Assembly: GCA_022592435.1 (NCBI GenBank)
Contig: JABYQS010000238.1
Coordinates: 1-48,386 of the forward strand
Direction: 5' to 3'
Source: Cerioporus squamosus
Taxonomy: Eukaryota; Basidiomycota; Agaricomycetes; Polyporales; Polyporaceae
DNA: 48,386 nt
A model generated the notes under the pieces. The model worked only from the letters and a program-made list of their open reading frames with translations. It was not told where the DNA came from and made no database searches. Position numbers and translations under genes: made by a program. This document shows, one piece after another, positions 21,672 through 32,900 of this stretch. Positions within the stretch are counted from its first letter, which is position 1. Each line of letters opens with the position of its first letter.

Positions 21672-23271
21672 GGTGTACCGTTGCCCTCTGGCACTTTCTC
21701 ACTTGGCATGCAGCTGGTACGTGTCTGCTCTCCGTACCTTCCCCACCTTTTCCGTCAATGTTTGGCGCAGACGCTGATGCGACGCGCTTGCCTCCTTAGG
21801 TTCTGTCACCTCCGAGCCACATTGGCTCACGCTGATGTCAGCTGTTCAGGGCGCCCCGTCGAAGGCTCCGCGACGCACGAGTAGGTTAAGTTTGTCTGTC
21901 ATTCAGCATGTGCAAGGCATGTGCCATACCCTCGTCGAGCATACTTCCGCCGTATCCCATATCAGTCATGGAAAGCCTCCGAGGGAGTCAGCGTTGCAGA
22001 GAGCTTCTCCGTCCCGATCGTCCACCGGTTGCGTGCTCACTCGTATCGGCTTCTGCCGTCATCATGCGGTGGCTCTCCTTCCTTACCAGAGCACCTGCGA
22101 CATACCGCCCCGTCCTCATGGTCAAGCTCGTCCGGTCACGACGTTATCGCACATATGGCCCTTGTCTCACCTGCCTCGAGCGCAGGCCTTTCGCAACTCC
22201 GTCTGTACAGCTTCGGACAGATTTCTCCGGCAGGCGGCCCTACTAGCGAGGATGGGCGCAAGCTGCTGGGCGATCCTGGGGCGCATATCGAGCGCGGTAC
22301 GCCTTTCACCTCCGTTGTCCGTCCGTTCTGAACTCGCCCTGACGATTATCTGTATAGCGCGGCACGCCCCACTTTGAGGCACGTGCGCCAGACCCACAGC
22401 CCCAGCGGCCGGACCCGCGCTCCGTGAGGGAATAGGAGCGTTCGACTCCTCCCGCACAGGGTTAGCTGGAGTTTGCTGCGGGCGGGCCCGTTGCATTTTT
22501 ATCGCCTTGCTGTGAGCGTCGTTAGGGCGACGGCGCTCGCTTTCACCCGCTCGAAAACGAGGCAAAGACGGCGGTCTCGTCCCTTTGTCAGCGAGCCGCC
22601 TGATTCGCTCGGACTCCACGGATGGCCCTCAGATGACATGCTGCCTTGCTCGTGTTCTTCTGCGTCTGTGCTACTGCTACCAGTGCTGGGAGACATGTGC
22701 GCACGACAAGAACTGGGGTACAATCTCGCACCGAGCACCTCAGGTGCTCGCCGAAGATCTGCTCGAAGACGACGGAACCGGCTAATCGCATTCCGGAGGC
22801 CCAGGGAGGCCTTTCAATGCTCAGTTTCTGTGCTGCGCTGGTGCTTGTAAGTATGCCCGGTGCACCCGATCTCTCGCAGCTCTCCCCTGGTCCGAGAACC
22901 CGGCGATGCAAGATCTGCACCGGCCACTTGGCCAGGGACACGCGTACTGCTCCTTCACAAGCGCAGAAAACCTATCAGCTCCTCGCAGAGACATTCCTCT
23001 TACGGCAGTGCAACGCTACCGACAACGCCCACCAGCCAGTCCGCTTTCTCCGTGCACCAGCGTGATCCACCCTCGGCGGCACTCTGGCCCAGCTTGGATG
23101 TTATCATTTTTTCCACCTACCCTGGAGTCGTTGGCGCATACCCCGACTGGGCCGTACATATATATGGCCGCGCATCGACAGCAGAAGCTCTTCGTGAGCT
23201 GCATCCCTCCCATCCCCGAGGCCTTCCAGCTTCCACCCTAGGTTCACTCTCCCCGTCCGGGCTTCAGCACG
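21672..23271. other. Gene-poor stretch upstream of the GH16 gene
   Basis: No gene can be supported across these 1.6 kb, although both strands have open frames that mirror each other, as expected in GC-rich DNA. A TATA-like tacatatatatgg at 23155-23167, about 105 bp before the GH16 start codon, is the only plausible regulatory site. Confidence 0.45.
23155..23167 (+). promoter_or_regulatory. TATA-like element of the GH16 gene
   Basis: An alternating TA run in otherwise GC-rich sequence, about 105 bp upstream of the GH16 ATG on the same strand, is a reasonable core-promoter candidate. The transcription start is not known. Confidence 0.4.
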
Positions 23272-24896
23272 ATGTTCGCCTCCCGCGCGTTCCTTCTTTT
23301 GGCCACCCTTGCCTCTAGCGCCCTCGGTGCTAGCTATACGCAGTCCGACAGCCACACCGGTGACGGTTTCCTCAAGTCGTTCGCGCACGAGGCGATCTCG
23401 GACCCGACCCACGGCCGAGTGTAAGCGCCGGTTGCTCCGCATAACCCACCACTCCACTGATGTTGAGGCCTCCCGCAGGAACTATGTCGACCAGGCGACC
23501 GCGCTGGCCAAGAACCTAACGTTCTCCTCCGGCGACCACTTCATCATCCGTGCGGACCACACGACGAAGCTCAGCTCGAGCGGGCCCGGGCGCAACTCTG
23601 TCCGGCTGCAGAGCAACAAGAAGTACACGACGCATGTCACCGTGTACGTGCCGCGTTTGTTCAGATTGCGCTCTGGAGCTCTCTGTTTTCCCAAAATTGC
23701 TCGGTTCTCATGTTGCGCTCCGCTTGCAGGTGGAACATCCGTCATATGCCGGTAGGCTGCGGGTGAGTGCCCTTCGTCCTTGGAGGGGCTGCGTCAATAT
23801 GCTCCGAGCTGACATCAATCCTCGCAGCACTTGGCCTGCAGTCTGGGAGGTGGGCAGCAACTGGCCGAATGGAGGTCGGTCCCGAGTCTCACGGCACCAC
23901 TTCCGCGGGTGCCTTGTGATATGATTCTGATAACATCCTCACTTCGCGCGTCTTCCTGCACACAGGCGAGATCGACATCCTCGAGGGCGTGAACGACGTG
24001 TCGCCTAACCAGGCCACACTCCACACGAACTCAGGTTCGTCCGGCCTCACCTGGTTCCTCGGTCGCTGTTGTTTGTGCTGACTAACGACGATATCAATAT
24101 CTGTCTCCTCAGGTTGCTCCATGCCGGCATCCAGGTCCCAAACGGGGTATGTCTCCCACCCTCTCCCGTCTTGCAGCTCCGGCGAACGTAGAACGGCTGA
24201 TTCTTTTCGCGCCTTCACACAGCTCGAGCACCGGCAACAACTGCGACGTTGCCGCCACGAACAATGCCGGCTGCGGCGTCAAGGCCCCGTCGTCGAACAG
24301 CTACGGCGCGGCGTTCAACAGCGCAGGCGGCGGCTGGTACGCCATGGAACGCACGAACTCGTTCATCAAGGTTTGGTTCTGGAGCCGCAACTCAGGGTCT
24401 GTGCCGAGCGACGTCAAGAACGGCGCGACTACGATCAACACGAGCAACTGGGTGGGTTCTTCTCCGTCGCCATACTTATTCTTGGGGCGTTGCGTTCGGG
24501 GAGTTCGGGAGTTTGCTAACCGTGGCGCTTCGCAGGGCACTCCGTTCGCGTACTTCCCCTCGCAGAGCTGCAGCATCTCGGATCACTTCGACGAGCACAA
24601 CCTGATCATCAACCTCACTCTTTGTATGTCTCTTTCCTTGCGCACATGCTATCATTCGATTCCAAGTTGACCCTCTGTGTGTCGCTCAGGCGGAGACTGG
24701 GCGGGTCAAAGTTCCGTCTTCAACTCAGCTGGTTGCTCCGGAGACTGCGTCTGTGAGTCGACTTCCCTGCCACGCCACTGCCAATAGCATCCGTCCCCCA
24801 AACTGACGCGGCGTCATCGCAGCATTCGTCAACAACAACCCGTCGGCGTTCACGAACGCGTACTTCGATATTCAGTGGCTCAAGATCTATCAGTAA
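23272..24896 (+). CDS. Secreted GH16 endo-1,3(4)-beta-glucanase
   Basis: Ten exons (23272-23420, 23479-23643, 23730-23762, 23828-23874, 23966-24034, 24113-24146, 24223-24451, 24536-24623, 24690-24752, 24823-24896) join in frame at GT...AG sites and give 316 residues. The signal peptide is MFASRAFLLLATLASSALGA. The GH16 catalytic motif ExDxxE is present as GEIDILEGVND (about residue 140), with GTWPAVWEVGSNWPN before it and SDHFDEHNLIINLTLCGDWA and FDIQWLKIYQ at the end, all typical of laminarinase-like GH16 enzymes. The enzyme should hydrolyse beta-1,3 or mixed 1,3/1,4 glucans outside the cell, either remodelling the fungal wall or degrading substrate. All landmarks are present, and nothing suggests inactivation. 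It converges with the reductase gene. Confidence 0.92.
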
Positions 24897-25378
24897 ACGC
24901 TCGTTAATGACGACGGCACCACGCATACACGTCACGATCCTTCATGACTCCTCACGATCCCTCGGTCTCTATCCCTCGGTTCTCGCCCACCCCTCCTTCT
25001 GTATCGCTTGTCCATAGGTCTGTATATGTAGTGCTGGGTCCTTGGTCGTAGATGGTGTAGCGATTTGGTACGTATCGAAGCAATACGAGACTGGTTTCTC
25101 GGTCTTCAATGGTGTCGGGCTGCGCGCTTGCAGTGCTGTTCGTCGGGCCATAGCTTCCCCGGCTAGGCTGATGGCGAGTGCGTTACTTCGCGGCGAGATC
25201 TTCAAGTTCGCCTGACTCGGACTGGGACAAACTTGAAGGTTTCTGATAGAAGACAACGCAAGTCCATCTTAACATAATCGCGACGTTCCTGGGCTTCTCC
25301 TACATGGAAGCACGCTGATGGTACTACAACGCCAAACTATGGACCCACGTACACCGTACGGGCGGAGAAGTGGCTAAG

Positions 25379-26779
25379 CTAAGCTTCCCAGTCCTGCAGC
25401 CATCCGCGGGGACGGAAGTCGTCCAGTATGTCACGAAGAGTCTCCGGGATCGTTCTGAGTCTGATGCCGAGGATCCGCTTCGCCTTCTCGTTCGACGCTA
25501 CCCGAGCAGAGAGGCCCTCGCCGCGCTTCGGATCCCACTTGTCGAGCTTGGGGAGGAGGTTCAGTTCCCTGCTGCGTTCACTGCGAGGCTCGTCAGGTCA
25601 ATTAAAGACGTCTGATGACAAGAGAGTACTGACACCAGTGCTGCCATGTGCACCATTCTGTCGTAAGCAGAGTCAGTAATGAGAAGGAGAGGATTCCTGA
25701 CTCGGTACGCAAGACCTACGGAGGTAATGATGATGCGTTCTCCGCCTGCTGCCTCGATTTCGAGGGCCTTGATGTCGGCTTCGGCGAGGTCGCGGACGTC
25801 GATGTAGTTCTGTGCTGGGGGATAGGAGTACGCCTCGTTGCGAACCGTGAAGAACTGCTGGAAGAACAGCCCCATTGTAGAAGGCAGTAGAGCAGGCGAA
25901 GCAGGGTCGTTGACCGTCGGCTGGGGCAGGAGGTGAGCTCCTGTTCAGAACCTGTGCGGCAGACACTTGGCTTGAAACACGTACACCGTATACCCATCCT
26001 GCATTGAGCACCGTGACATCCCACGATGGCTTATGCTCTTCGACAAACTTCCACGCAGCTGGACGGGTCTACTAATCAGCTCTGAGTACGTCGATGAACT
26101 TGCGAGATGGTGGACTACTGTACCTCTCTCGGCCAGAAGCTTGCTTGCACAGTACGCGGTCATCTTGTCCGCTGCCTCGCCTTTTTCGTCAACCTCCTTG
26201 ACCGCGTATTCCGCCCAGTCCTCTTCTGTGTACGTTCGCGGTTCCAGTCCGAAGACCGCCTTGACGGAGGAGGTGATGATGACACGCTTTAAGTCATCGC
26301 TAGTGCGAGGGAGTCAGATTCGAGCGTTATGTCGAGATTGCGGCGAGACGTACCCGTATGCGAGCGCGCTCTTCAGGAGGCTTAATGTACCGCCCACTGC
26401 AGGTCTGAGGAGCTCCTGCGGGTCCTCGATCTCGAGTGTCATGGGAGACGCAATGTGAATGACGCCAGCGACGCCTTTCACAGCATCGTCGAAGGCATGT
26501 TCCTGCACGCAAGATGAGATCAGTTGTGTTGTACCACTCGACCGGCCTTGGAGGGAAACGAACCACAGCAATGTCCTTCACCAGGACGGACTCTACATTT
26601 GCGGCTTGCTCCGGAAGCTTGTCTTCGAACAGTGCTTTCAAGGCGTTGCCTTTGTCTTCCGACCTCACTGCAGCGCGGACTTTGTAGCCGCGCTCGAGCA
26701 AGTAGCGTATGACCCATAGACCAATGTATCCGTTGGCGCCGGTGACGAGGACCTTGTCCTTGGGGGAGATCGTGGGCAT
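25379..26779 (-). CDS. NAD(P)-dependent extended SDR, dihydroflavonol reductase/Gre2-like
   Basis: Exons 26779-26564, 26502-26354, 26299-26124, 26058-25985 and 25920-25720 join cleanly. A last exon ends at the stop at 25379. The Rossmann motif is VLVTGANGYIG (residues 10-20), and AAVRSEDKG probably binds the cofactor phosphate. The active site is the Ser in RVIITSSVKAVFG with YCASK. The YIDVRDLAEADIKALE region is typical of the family. These enzymes reduce ketones or aldehydes (methylglyoxal, dihydroflavonol-like or secondary metabolite substrates); the substrate here is unknown. Between 25720 and about 25610 the splicing is not resolved. A small exon encoding a W-x-x-W-Q motif may lie there, as the simple join leaves the frame. 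A TATA-like aatatata (26841-26848) is about 65 bp upstream. Confidence 0.82.
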
Positions 26780-27543
26780 CTTGTGGATGTGAGTTGTACT
26801 AGCAGTTGATAGTGGGAACTCACCTGAAGAGCGTCGTTGTAATATATACTGCGCGTCCCGAGGTGGTCGGCCTTGATCACTGAGGCCGATGCAGGCTAAC
26901 GGCGGACAACGTGCGATGGGATGAATGCATAGCCTAGGTAGAAAGTACAAGGACGGGCGGTCGACGGCATGTCTCGGGACTGCGCTACGGAGTATCCCGG
27001 ACTTGTTGCATGATCACATTCAGTGACCGTACTTAATGGAATGGCCTGCGGGGACGCGTCATCCGGAGTACACCGCTAAGTCTCCCGCAGAGTGACTATG
27101 GCACCGAGGATTGTCAGAATTGCGAATCAAGCTCCTCGCCAACACTTGGAGAACGGAGATGTTACCACTTACCTGAGAACAGGGCGCCGGCGAGTGTTTT
27201 CTGTGATGAAAGGGCAGTGATTGACCTACTGTAAGTGCTTCAGGCTGCACGTCAGCGAGCTGTTCATACTACTCACTGATACTTAGCTCTTCAGGCCTAC
27301 ATATAATCAGGTAATACAGCCTGCGGCTTGTGAGCCATGTCAACCACCGAATGAACCGTTTCGTTGTCCCCGGTGCTGCAGCGCAATGGGCAGTCAGTAT
27401 GGTGACGAAGAGGATCGTCTCTTAAGTACTTGCTTAATGCAAATACATAAGTATATTGTCTAAGCACTCTGGCAATCTCGGAGTCTGTGGGCCGCTCACA
27501 CAAACTACTATCACTAATTAGAATGCACCGGAAGAGTACCATA
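26780..27543. other. Intergenic region between reductase and tRNA-Glu
   Basis: It contains the reductase promoter at its left end. The remaining sequence has only short open frames and no recognised feature. Confidence 0.45.
26840..26848 (-). promoter_or_regulatory. TATA-like element of the reductase gene
   Basis: The minus strand reads tatatatt about 62-70 bp before the reductase ATG, in otherwise mixed sequence. Confidence 0.4.
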
Positions 27544-27615
27544 TCCGATATGGTGTAGTGGCTAACATTATCGCCTCTCACGCGATAGCCCGGGGTTCGA
27601 TTCCCCGTGTCGGAA
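27544..27615 (+). tRNA. tRNA-Glu (CTC)
   Basis: Acceptor arms TCCGATA and TGTCGGA pair with one T-G. The A-box region GGTGTAGTGGCTAA and a perfect B box GGTTCGATTCC are present. Anticodon stem ATCGC/GCGAT encloses CTCTCAC, so the anticodon is CTC. T stem CGGGG/CCCCG pairs fully. No intron or CCA is encoded. A TTTTT terminator follows at 27633-27637. The 3' part is duplicated at 37225-37271. Confidence 0.93.
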
Positions 27616-29900
27616 TGTAAACACTTTGTCCCTTTTTCTCTATGTAGATCTGGATCAGGGTGGTACCCGAGATCGATAACCGCGCCGGATATCTACCAAG
27701 TACTACTACTAACAGGATTCATGAAACCTTTGTTTTAGTTCACCAACTGCGCGGTGAAACCAGTTCGTCCAATGCTTCACTGCGTTGCCACCGCAGAACA
27801 GACTTCAACAATGTCAAGCATGTTTAGCTCGACCTCCATCCTGACGCTGCCGGAAGAAACCATCGAGACCATCCTCACTTGGTGCGCGGCGACAGACGAC
27901 GCCTGCGCAATCGCATCACTAGCCCAAACATGTAGACAACTGCGATCAGTGGTGTACGATGCCGAAGATCGCCACTTATGGCGACTTGTCTTCCTTGCAG
28001 CGTTCGACGACCCCCGAAAAATATACCGTGACGAATCTGACGATGTACCAGCGGGTGAGTGGATCAACTCCTGAAGGTCGACAAGTGCTCACGACGTTTC
28101 CTTCATGCAGGCTTCGACTGGCAGCAAATGTACACCGCGCGAGTATGGGCCCGTAGGTACATCCACCGGCATGCGCGACCTTTGCAGGTCCTGAAGAAAC
28201 CCAACCTGCGATTCACGCGATCCACGCTCCTTCCTATCGATCAGCTCTCCGACGAGCACACAACCTCCGCCCATCTCGAGAACCTCCGGGCTCTGAAAGC
28301 TGTCGTGGACACTGTCTGCACTGCTGCACCCTGCCCTCCACTCTCGCCACGTGTCCACACTGGGACGGATAGCCATGACCTCCCTCCCCTCACCGAACTA
28401 CACGCCCACACACCTCGTTTTCCGCCTCCCCTGCCTGAGCATCCCTCTCTCAACATCGAATGGCTGAGACGCACTCTCTCCAACGGACTTCCCTATGCGA
28501 TCACCGGACTACTTTCCAGCGAGTTCCCTGAACTCAGATGGCGTCATCTCCCGGAGGCCCATGAACTGGGACGTTTCACGTCCTACCTCGGATTCATCCC
28601 AGTGCCCGTCATCGAGTCACAGTCTCCGCCAAACTCGCCCGCCCACTCCCGGCGGACCCGCGGAAAATCCGCGACGCAGGCGCCTGCGGAGATGATAGAC
28701 ATGAGCGAGGCGGCGCAGCGTCAGCGTGCACGGAATTGTGCACGGCCCCTCGCGTTCAAGCTACGATACCTCTCCAGGCACAGGAACTGGGGTCCGTATC
28801 TCCCGTGGCCGTCGGAGACCACCAAGCCCGCTGCGGTGCCCGCTGTGGACGACCATACCGGCGACGACGACAACGAAGACATGGACTCTGACGGGGACTA
28901 CATCCCGCCCGACGACGGGGACGCCTCGTCGTCTGCGACACCGGAACCGCCCGATGGTCCGGCACTACCTCCTGGCGCGGTCCCGCTGCCGGAGCATCTC
29001 TGTCCGGATTGGACGTGGCTTGCGGCGGCACGCGTTGTAGCGGAGTGCAAGTTACGCGCGCACGTCGATGCCGCCGATGTCGAGCGGCTGGAATCATGGG
29101 ACAACTTGCGTGCCGGTGCTTGGGTCCCTGCACCCGACGCAGGACGTGATGGCTCGGTGCAAGCGGAAACCCAGCCTAGTGAGGAGACTGTCGATGACGA
29201 GGAGTGGAGAAAGCACCAGCGCGACTGGGCCGGTGCCGAGGGTACCTGGAGGTAACACCATAATTGTCCCTTCTGCTCGGTGTCACGCTGATCGTTCATT
29301 GCTCTCCAGGCGACTCGTGTGCTGGTTGGACTACGACGATCTGATCTGTGAGTGTCCGAAGCCCCGTTCTGTTCTCACCGCAGCTGATTCCTTCTACGAC
29401 TGATAGATCACAACGTAAGTCTTCCCGTTACAAACCACATGCACCCGCCAATGACCCGCCACCTAGTCATACGGCGACTTCATCGATCCCGCGCTCGACG
29501 AAGCGTGGATCATCGTCCCGCTCTCCCTGAAGATAACGGGGTACTCCGCTCCCTCGATCTCCGCGTACCCCGACCGGCCGACGATCCACGTCAAAGGCGA
29601 GATGGGCGGCGCAGGCTGGGTCGGGAGCGTCGAGGCAGGACGACGACGACATCCGGCACTGCCATGGGACCGTCAGCATGCTCCCCGACGGCAGCGTCCG
29701 GTGGTCTCTCGTAAGTGGTTCCGAGCCTCCAGAACGCGTATGGCTGATCACTTGTGGCACGATGGCTTACGCGCAGACATCCACGGCCCCGAACTCTGTC
29801 CAAGACGAGTGGGCTTCTGAGGCTGTCCAGCTCGGCGGGGTCGGCTCGGCGATGGGGTCGCTGGGCATGTGGACCGGAGCGTTCCACGAAGACGAAGACG
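27569..29900. repeat. Segmental duplication, copy 1
   Basis: Nearly identical to 37225-39556, with an offset of 9656-9660. It starts within the anticodon arm of tRNA-Glu and ends at about the last intron donor of the F-box gene. This copy has the complete tRNA on its left but lacks the last F-box exon on its right. Differences from the other copy are few, except around 29110-29310. Confidence 0.92.
27811..29900 (+). pseudogene. F-box protein gene, copy 1, 3' end lost and frameshifted
   Basis: Exons are 27811-28054, 28111-29251, 29310-29347, an 8-nt micro-exon 29407-29414, and 29467 onwards. The N-terminal F-box reads ILTLPEETIETILTWCA with ASLAQTCRQLRSVV and LWRLVFLAAFDDP. The middle is Pro-rich, with a GDDDNEDMDSDGDYIPPDDG acidic run and PDWTWLAAARVV. 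Such proteins link substrates to SCF ubiquitin ligases; the target is unknown. Near 29636-29642 one extra base relative to copy 2 shifts the frame (GSVEA then GRRRHP). The final coding exon, present in copy 2, is missing beyond about 29900. An upstream in-frame ATG at 27772 is also possible. It is probably not fully functional, unless the extra base is a sequence error. Confidence 0.8.
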
Positions 29901-32900
29901 CGCTAGGCACGCGACACGTCGATCGCCGAGCTGGGGCCCGAGTCGCAGGCGGGCTCGCAGACGTCCGCTCTGGGCAAGCGAATATTTCCGTCCAGAGCAG
30001 GAATCTCGACCTTACAGTGTACTCCAGGGGTATGGTGCGGGGAGGTGCGTCTTTTATCGCGGTGTTGTATGGCGTCCATGAGCTCGTCTGCATGCAATGG
30101 GCTGCATCTGTGGAGACTTCTCCCGCACTTCAGGTACGTTCGTCTGCGTCTCCGTACTCACTCTTATGTCTACTGCAGGCTATCTCTGCTACAAACACGC
30201 CGGGATGCACGCAGGAGACCGAGGTGTGTGGAGGAGGGCGAGCTACAGGAGTCTGAGATGGGGGATGCGGGACTCGGAGGGGAGGAGGACACTACGTCTT
30301 CGGCACCCACTAGCCCAGCGTGTCGTGGAGCGAAAACCCACCTGGCACGACATATTCGCGCTTCTCGGATGTCCGCGTTTGCTTCGTTAGCCACTCCCCT
30401 AGGCGATGTCTGGAACTATGCGAGACTCCCGCGCGTGTAGTAGTGTAGCAGCAAATATAGATGGTTTCCTCCGCCCGCCTCCCGGATTGTTCAGACAACC
30501 AGGACTCCGAGAGCGACGACTCTACGCGTAGGGATGAGCACAGAACGGGCAAGCGATACTCGACTTCGAGCCTGCACAGCCTCATGCAGGCACCTTCGAC
30601 TCGACTACGACCACGACGACGGCACATACATGTCAAGAGCGAGGACAAGACATACAAACGAGGTGTACATGTCATCCAAAACGTCGACTAGTCCGTCTAC
30701 CGTCCGTCTACTGCGCTGCACATTCTCGCGGGACCTGGACTCGATATCCGGCTCTCCGATAGACGGCCGGGAGTCCAACCTCCGGCAAGCAACCTGTCGT
30801 ACGTGAACGGCTGCTCAACACGATTCAAGACGACTCACCATCAGCGCCGCGCTGCCATCGAATGCGCACTCCCGCGGCCAAGACGACGTGTGAGCGTGTC
30901 GAGTGCGTGACAAGTTCAAGCCGGGTGCTCACCGAGCAACGCGGGGTAGCCCCAGGAGACGATCTGCTCTCCGGAAGCCTCGAGATCAGCCTCGGTAGCC
31001 ACCCCTGTGCTTGTCTCGGAACCCGGACTCGGACGCAACCGGCCACTTCTCCCCTTGCAAACTGTCGCAGCGCGGCCAGAGGTGAGTCCGAGTCAGCGAG
31101 CAGATGGTCTCCTTTGTTCGCGCACTCACCCTGATTTGCTGCTCTGTTCATGTCTAGTGTGGTCTCCTCAACGGCTCGTCCTCGTCCTCGTCTTCTCCTG
31201 CTCCTCTGTTGTCCGCCGGCGTCCACAGCGGAGAATGTGTCATACTGACCAAAGCTGAGAGTGTCTGCCAAGAAGCTCGAGGGCCAGGGATGTGCTGCAG
31301 TGGGGGAGCTGGGGGGGAGGGTGCTGTGGTGGTGGATGGGGACTCGGAAGGCCGGGCGGGGAGGAGGAAGGAGGCCCAAGGTCCAGGACGGCACCATCAG
31401 GCGCGAACAAGCACACTGGTGCCGTGTGCGCGAGCGAACGAGGATGCGGCGACCACCACAACATCCCGGACCATTCTACGGGTACGTGCGCGCCGCGTCT
31501 CTCGCTTCTCCTGCGGCACTGCCCACTCACGAACACTCAGACAGTTCTAGTATTGCGCCTACCAGAACTTGGCTCAGCCCCGCATAGACACGCCGTTCAT
31601 CCGACAGCAGCTCCCAGGAAACTCGCAAAGAGTCCGGGGAAGAGGCTCAGTGGCCAGGAGGACTGCGTCGGGAGAGCAAGGACAGGATGGGTAGCGGTCG
31701 CTGGGAGCGAACGTGTTCCCTGTGCCGGAGGATGCAGACCTCCATCGGGACACACTCATGAGGTATGCATACGCGCGACGTCGCTTGCTGCCTTCCGGAC
31801 TCATTGTTTGTACCAGAAGTGGCTCCCATCTGTCAAGCGGCACATTTCCATCAGGCAAGCTCACGGTCTCACCCGCTGTCCCTCCCTCGCGATTGGTTCG
31901 TTGTGCTGATTGCCAAGACTCTAGGAGGACGAACAATAGCAACGACTCTGCTGGAAACCACGAGAGCAAGGTCGAAAGAACGTACTACTGGGGCCGGCAA
32001 CGACTGGACGGGAGAGCAAGGTGACGATGAGATACGTAGAAGCGCACATGACGTGAGCTCCTCCGAGTGGCCGGCACATAATTCTAGGACAAGGCGCAGG
32101 AACCTTGCTCGCTTTTCCTGAAGCGAATCGCGTGGACACTCCGGACAGGATCTCGCGTACCATGAGCATTGTAGCTCGGCTCAGGCTCGTGCAATTTGAG
32201 AGCTCAGTCAGGTACGCACTCGCCTGTGCCAAAGACGACGAGCTAATTGTGCAGGAAGTCCCACAGATCTTGCGTACCAGAAGTGGAACTTCATACTTCA
32301 CCTGCAGCCGACGCTCTTCCAGTCCGGAGCATCCCTGGAGCAGTACGCACACGCGAGCTGAAGCCTAACATGCCGGCAGTGGTACAGGCTAGAGGAAGAG
32401 GGCTAGAACGCGACTGCGGTGTTAGCAGGAGGGCGAACGAATACGTCATGACACAGGGTACGCACGATCAACATTCCTGCGCTTTGCGCGCGCAACGTCG
32501 CTTGCTGATCCAGAGTAGATTGAACTGCACTAGAGGTGAACCCTTGCGCCTTCCTCGGCTCGACCTTGCTGCATTCCTGGAGCAGGCCCGATCGGGTACG
32601 CACTCGTGCCAGCCAGCCATCGCTTCAGATGACCATTTGCTGATGCTCCAGAGGTTGTACAGGCGAGAATCACGAGTCTCAAGAGCAGGACATAAGTTAT
32701 AACTGAGCGCCGCGGCGACTGAGCACAAGACGCAGACTATGATACAGTTTGGGAAGACTCTGCACCCAATTGCGTAAGGCCGCCAGGTGCGCACAGCAAC
32801 GTCGGACTCGCTTGTTCCGAGCGCCGCAAGCACGTCAACAGGTCTCGCTTCACAGAGGCGAAGCTCTGCGATTCTTCGCCTTCACCTTCGCCTTGTCCCA

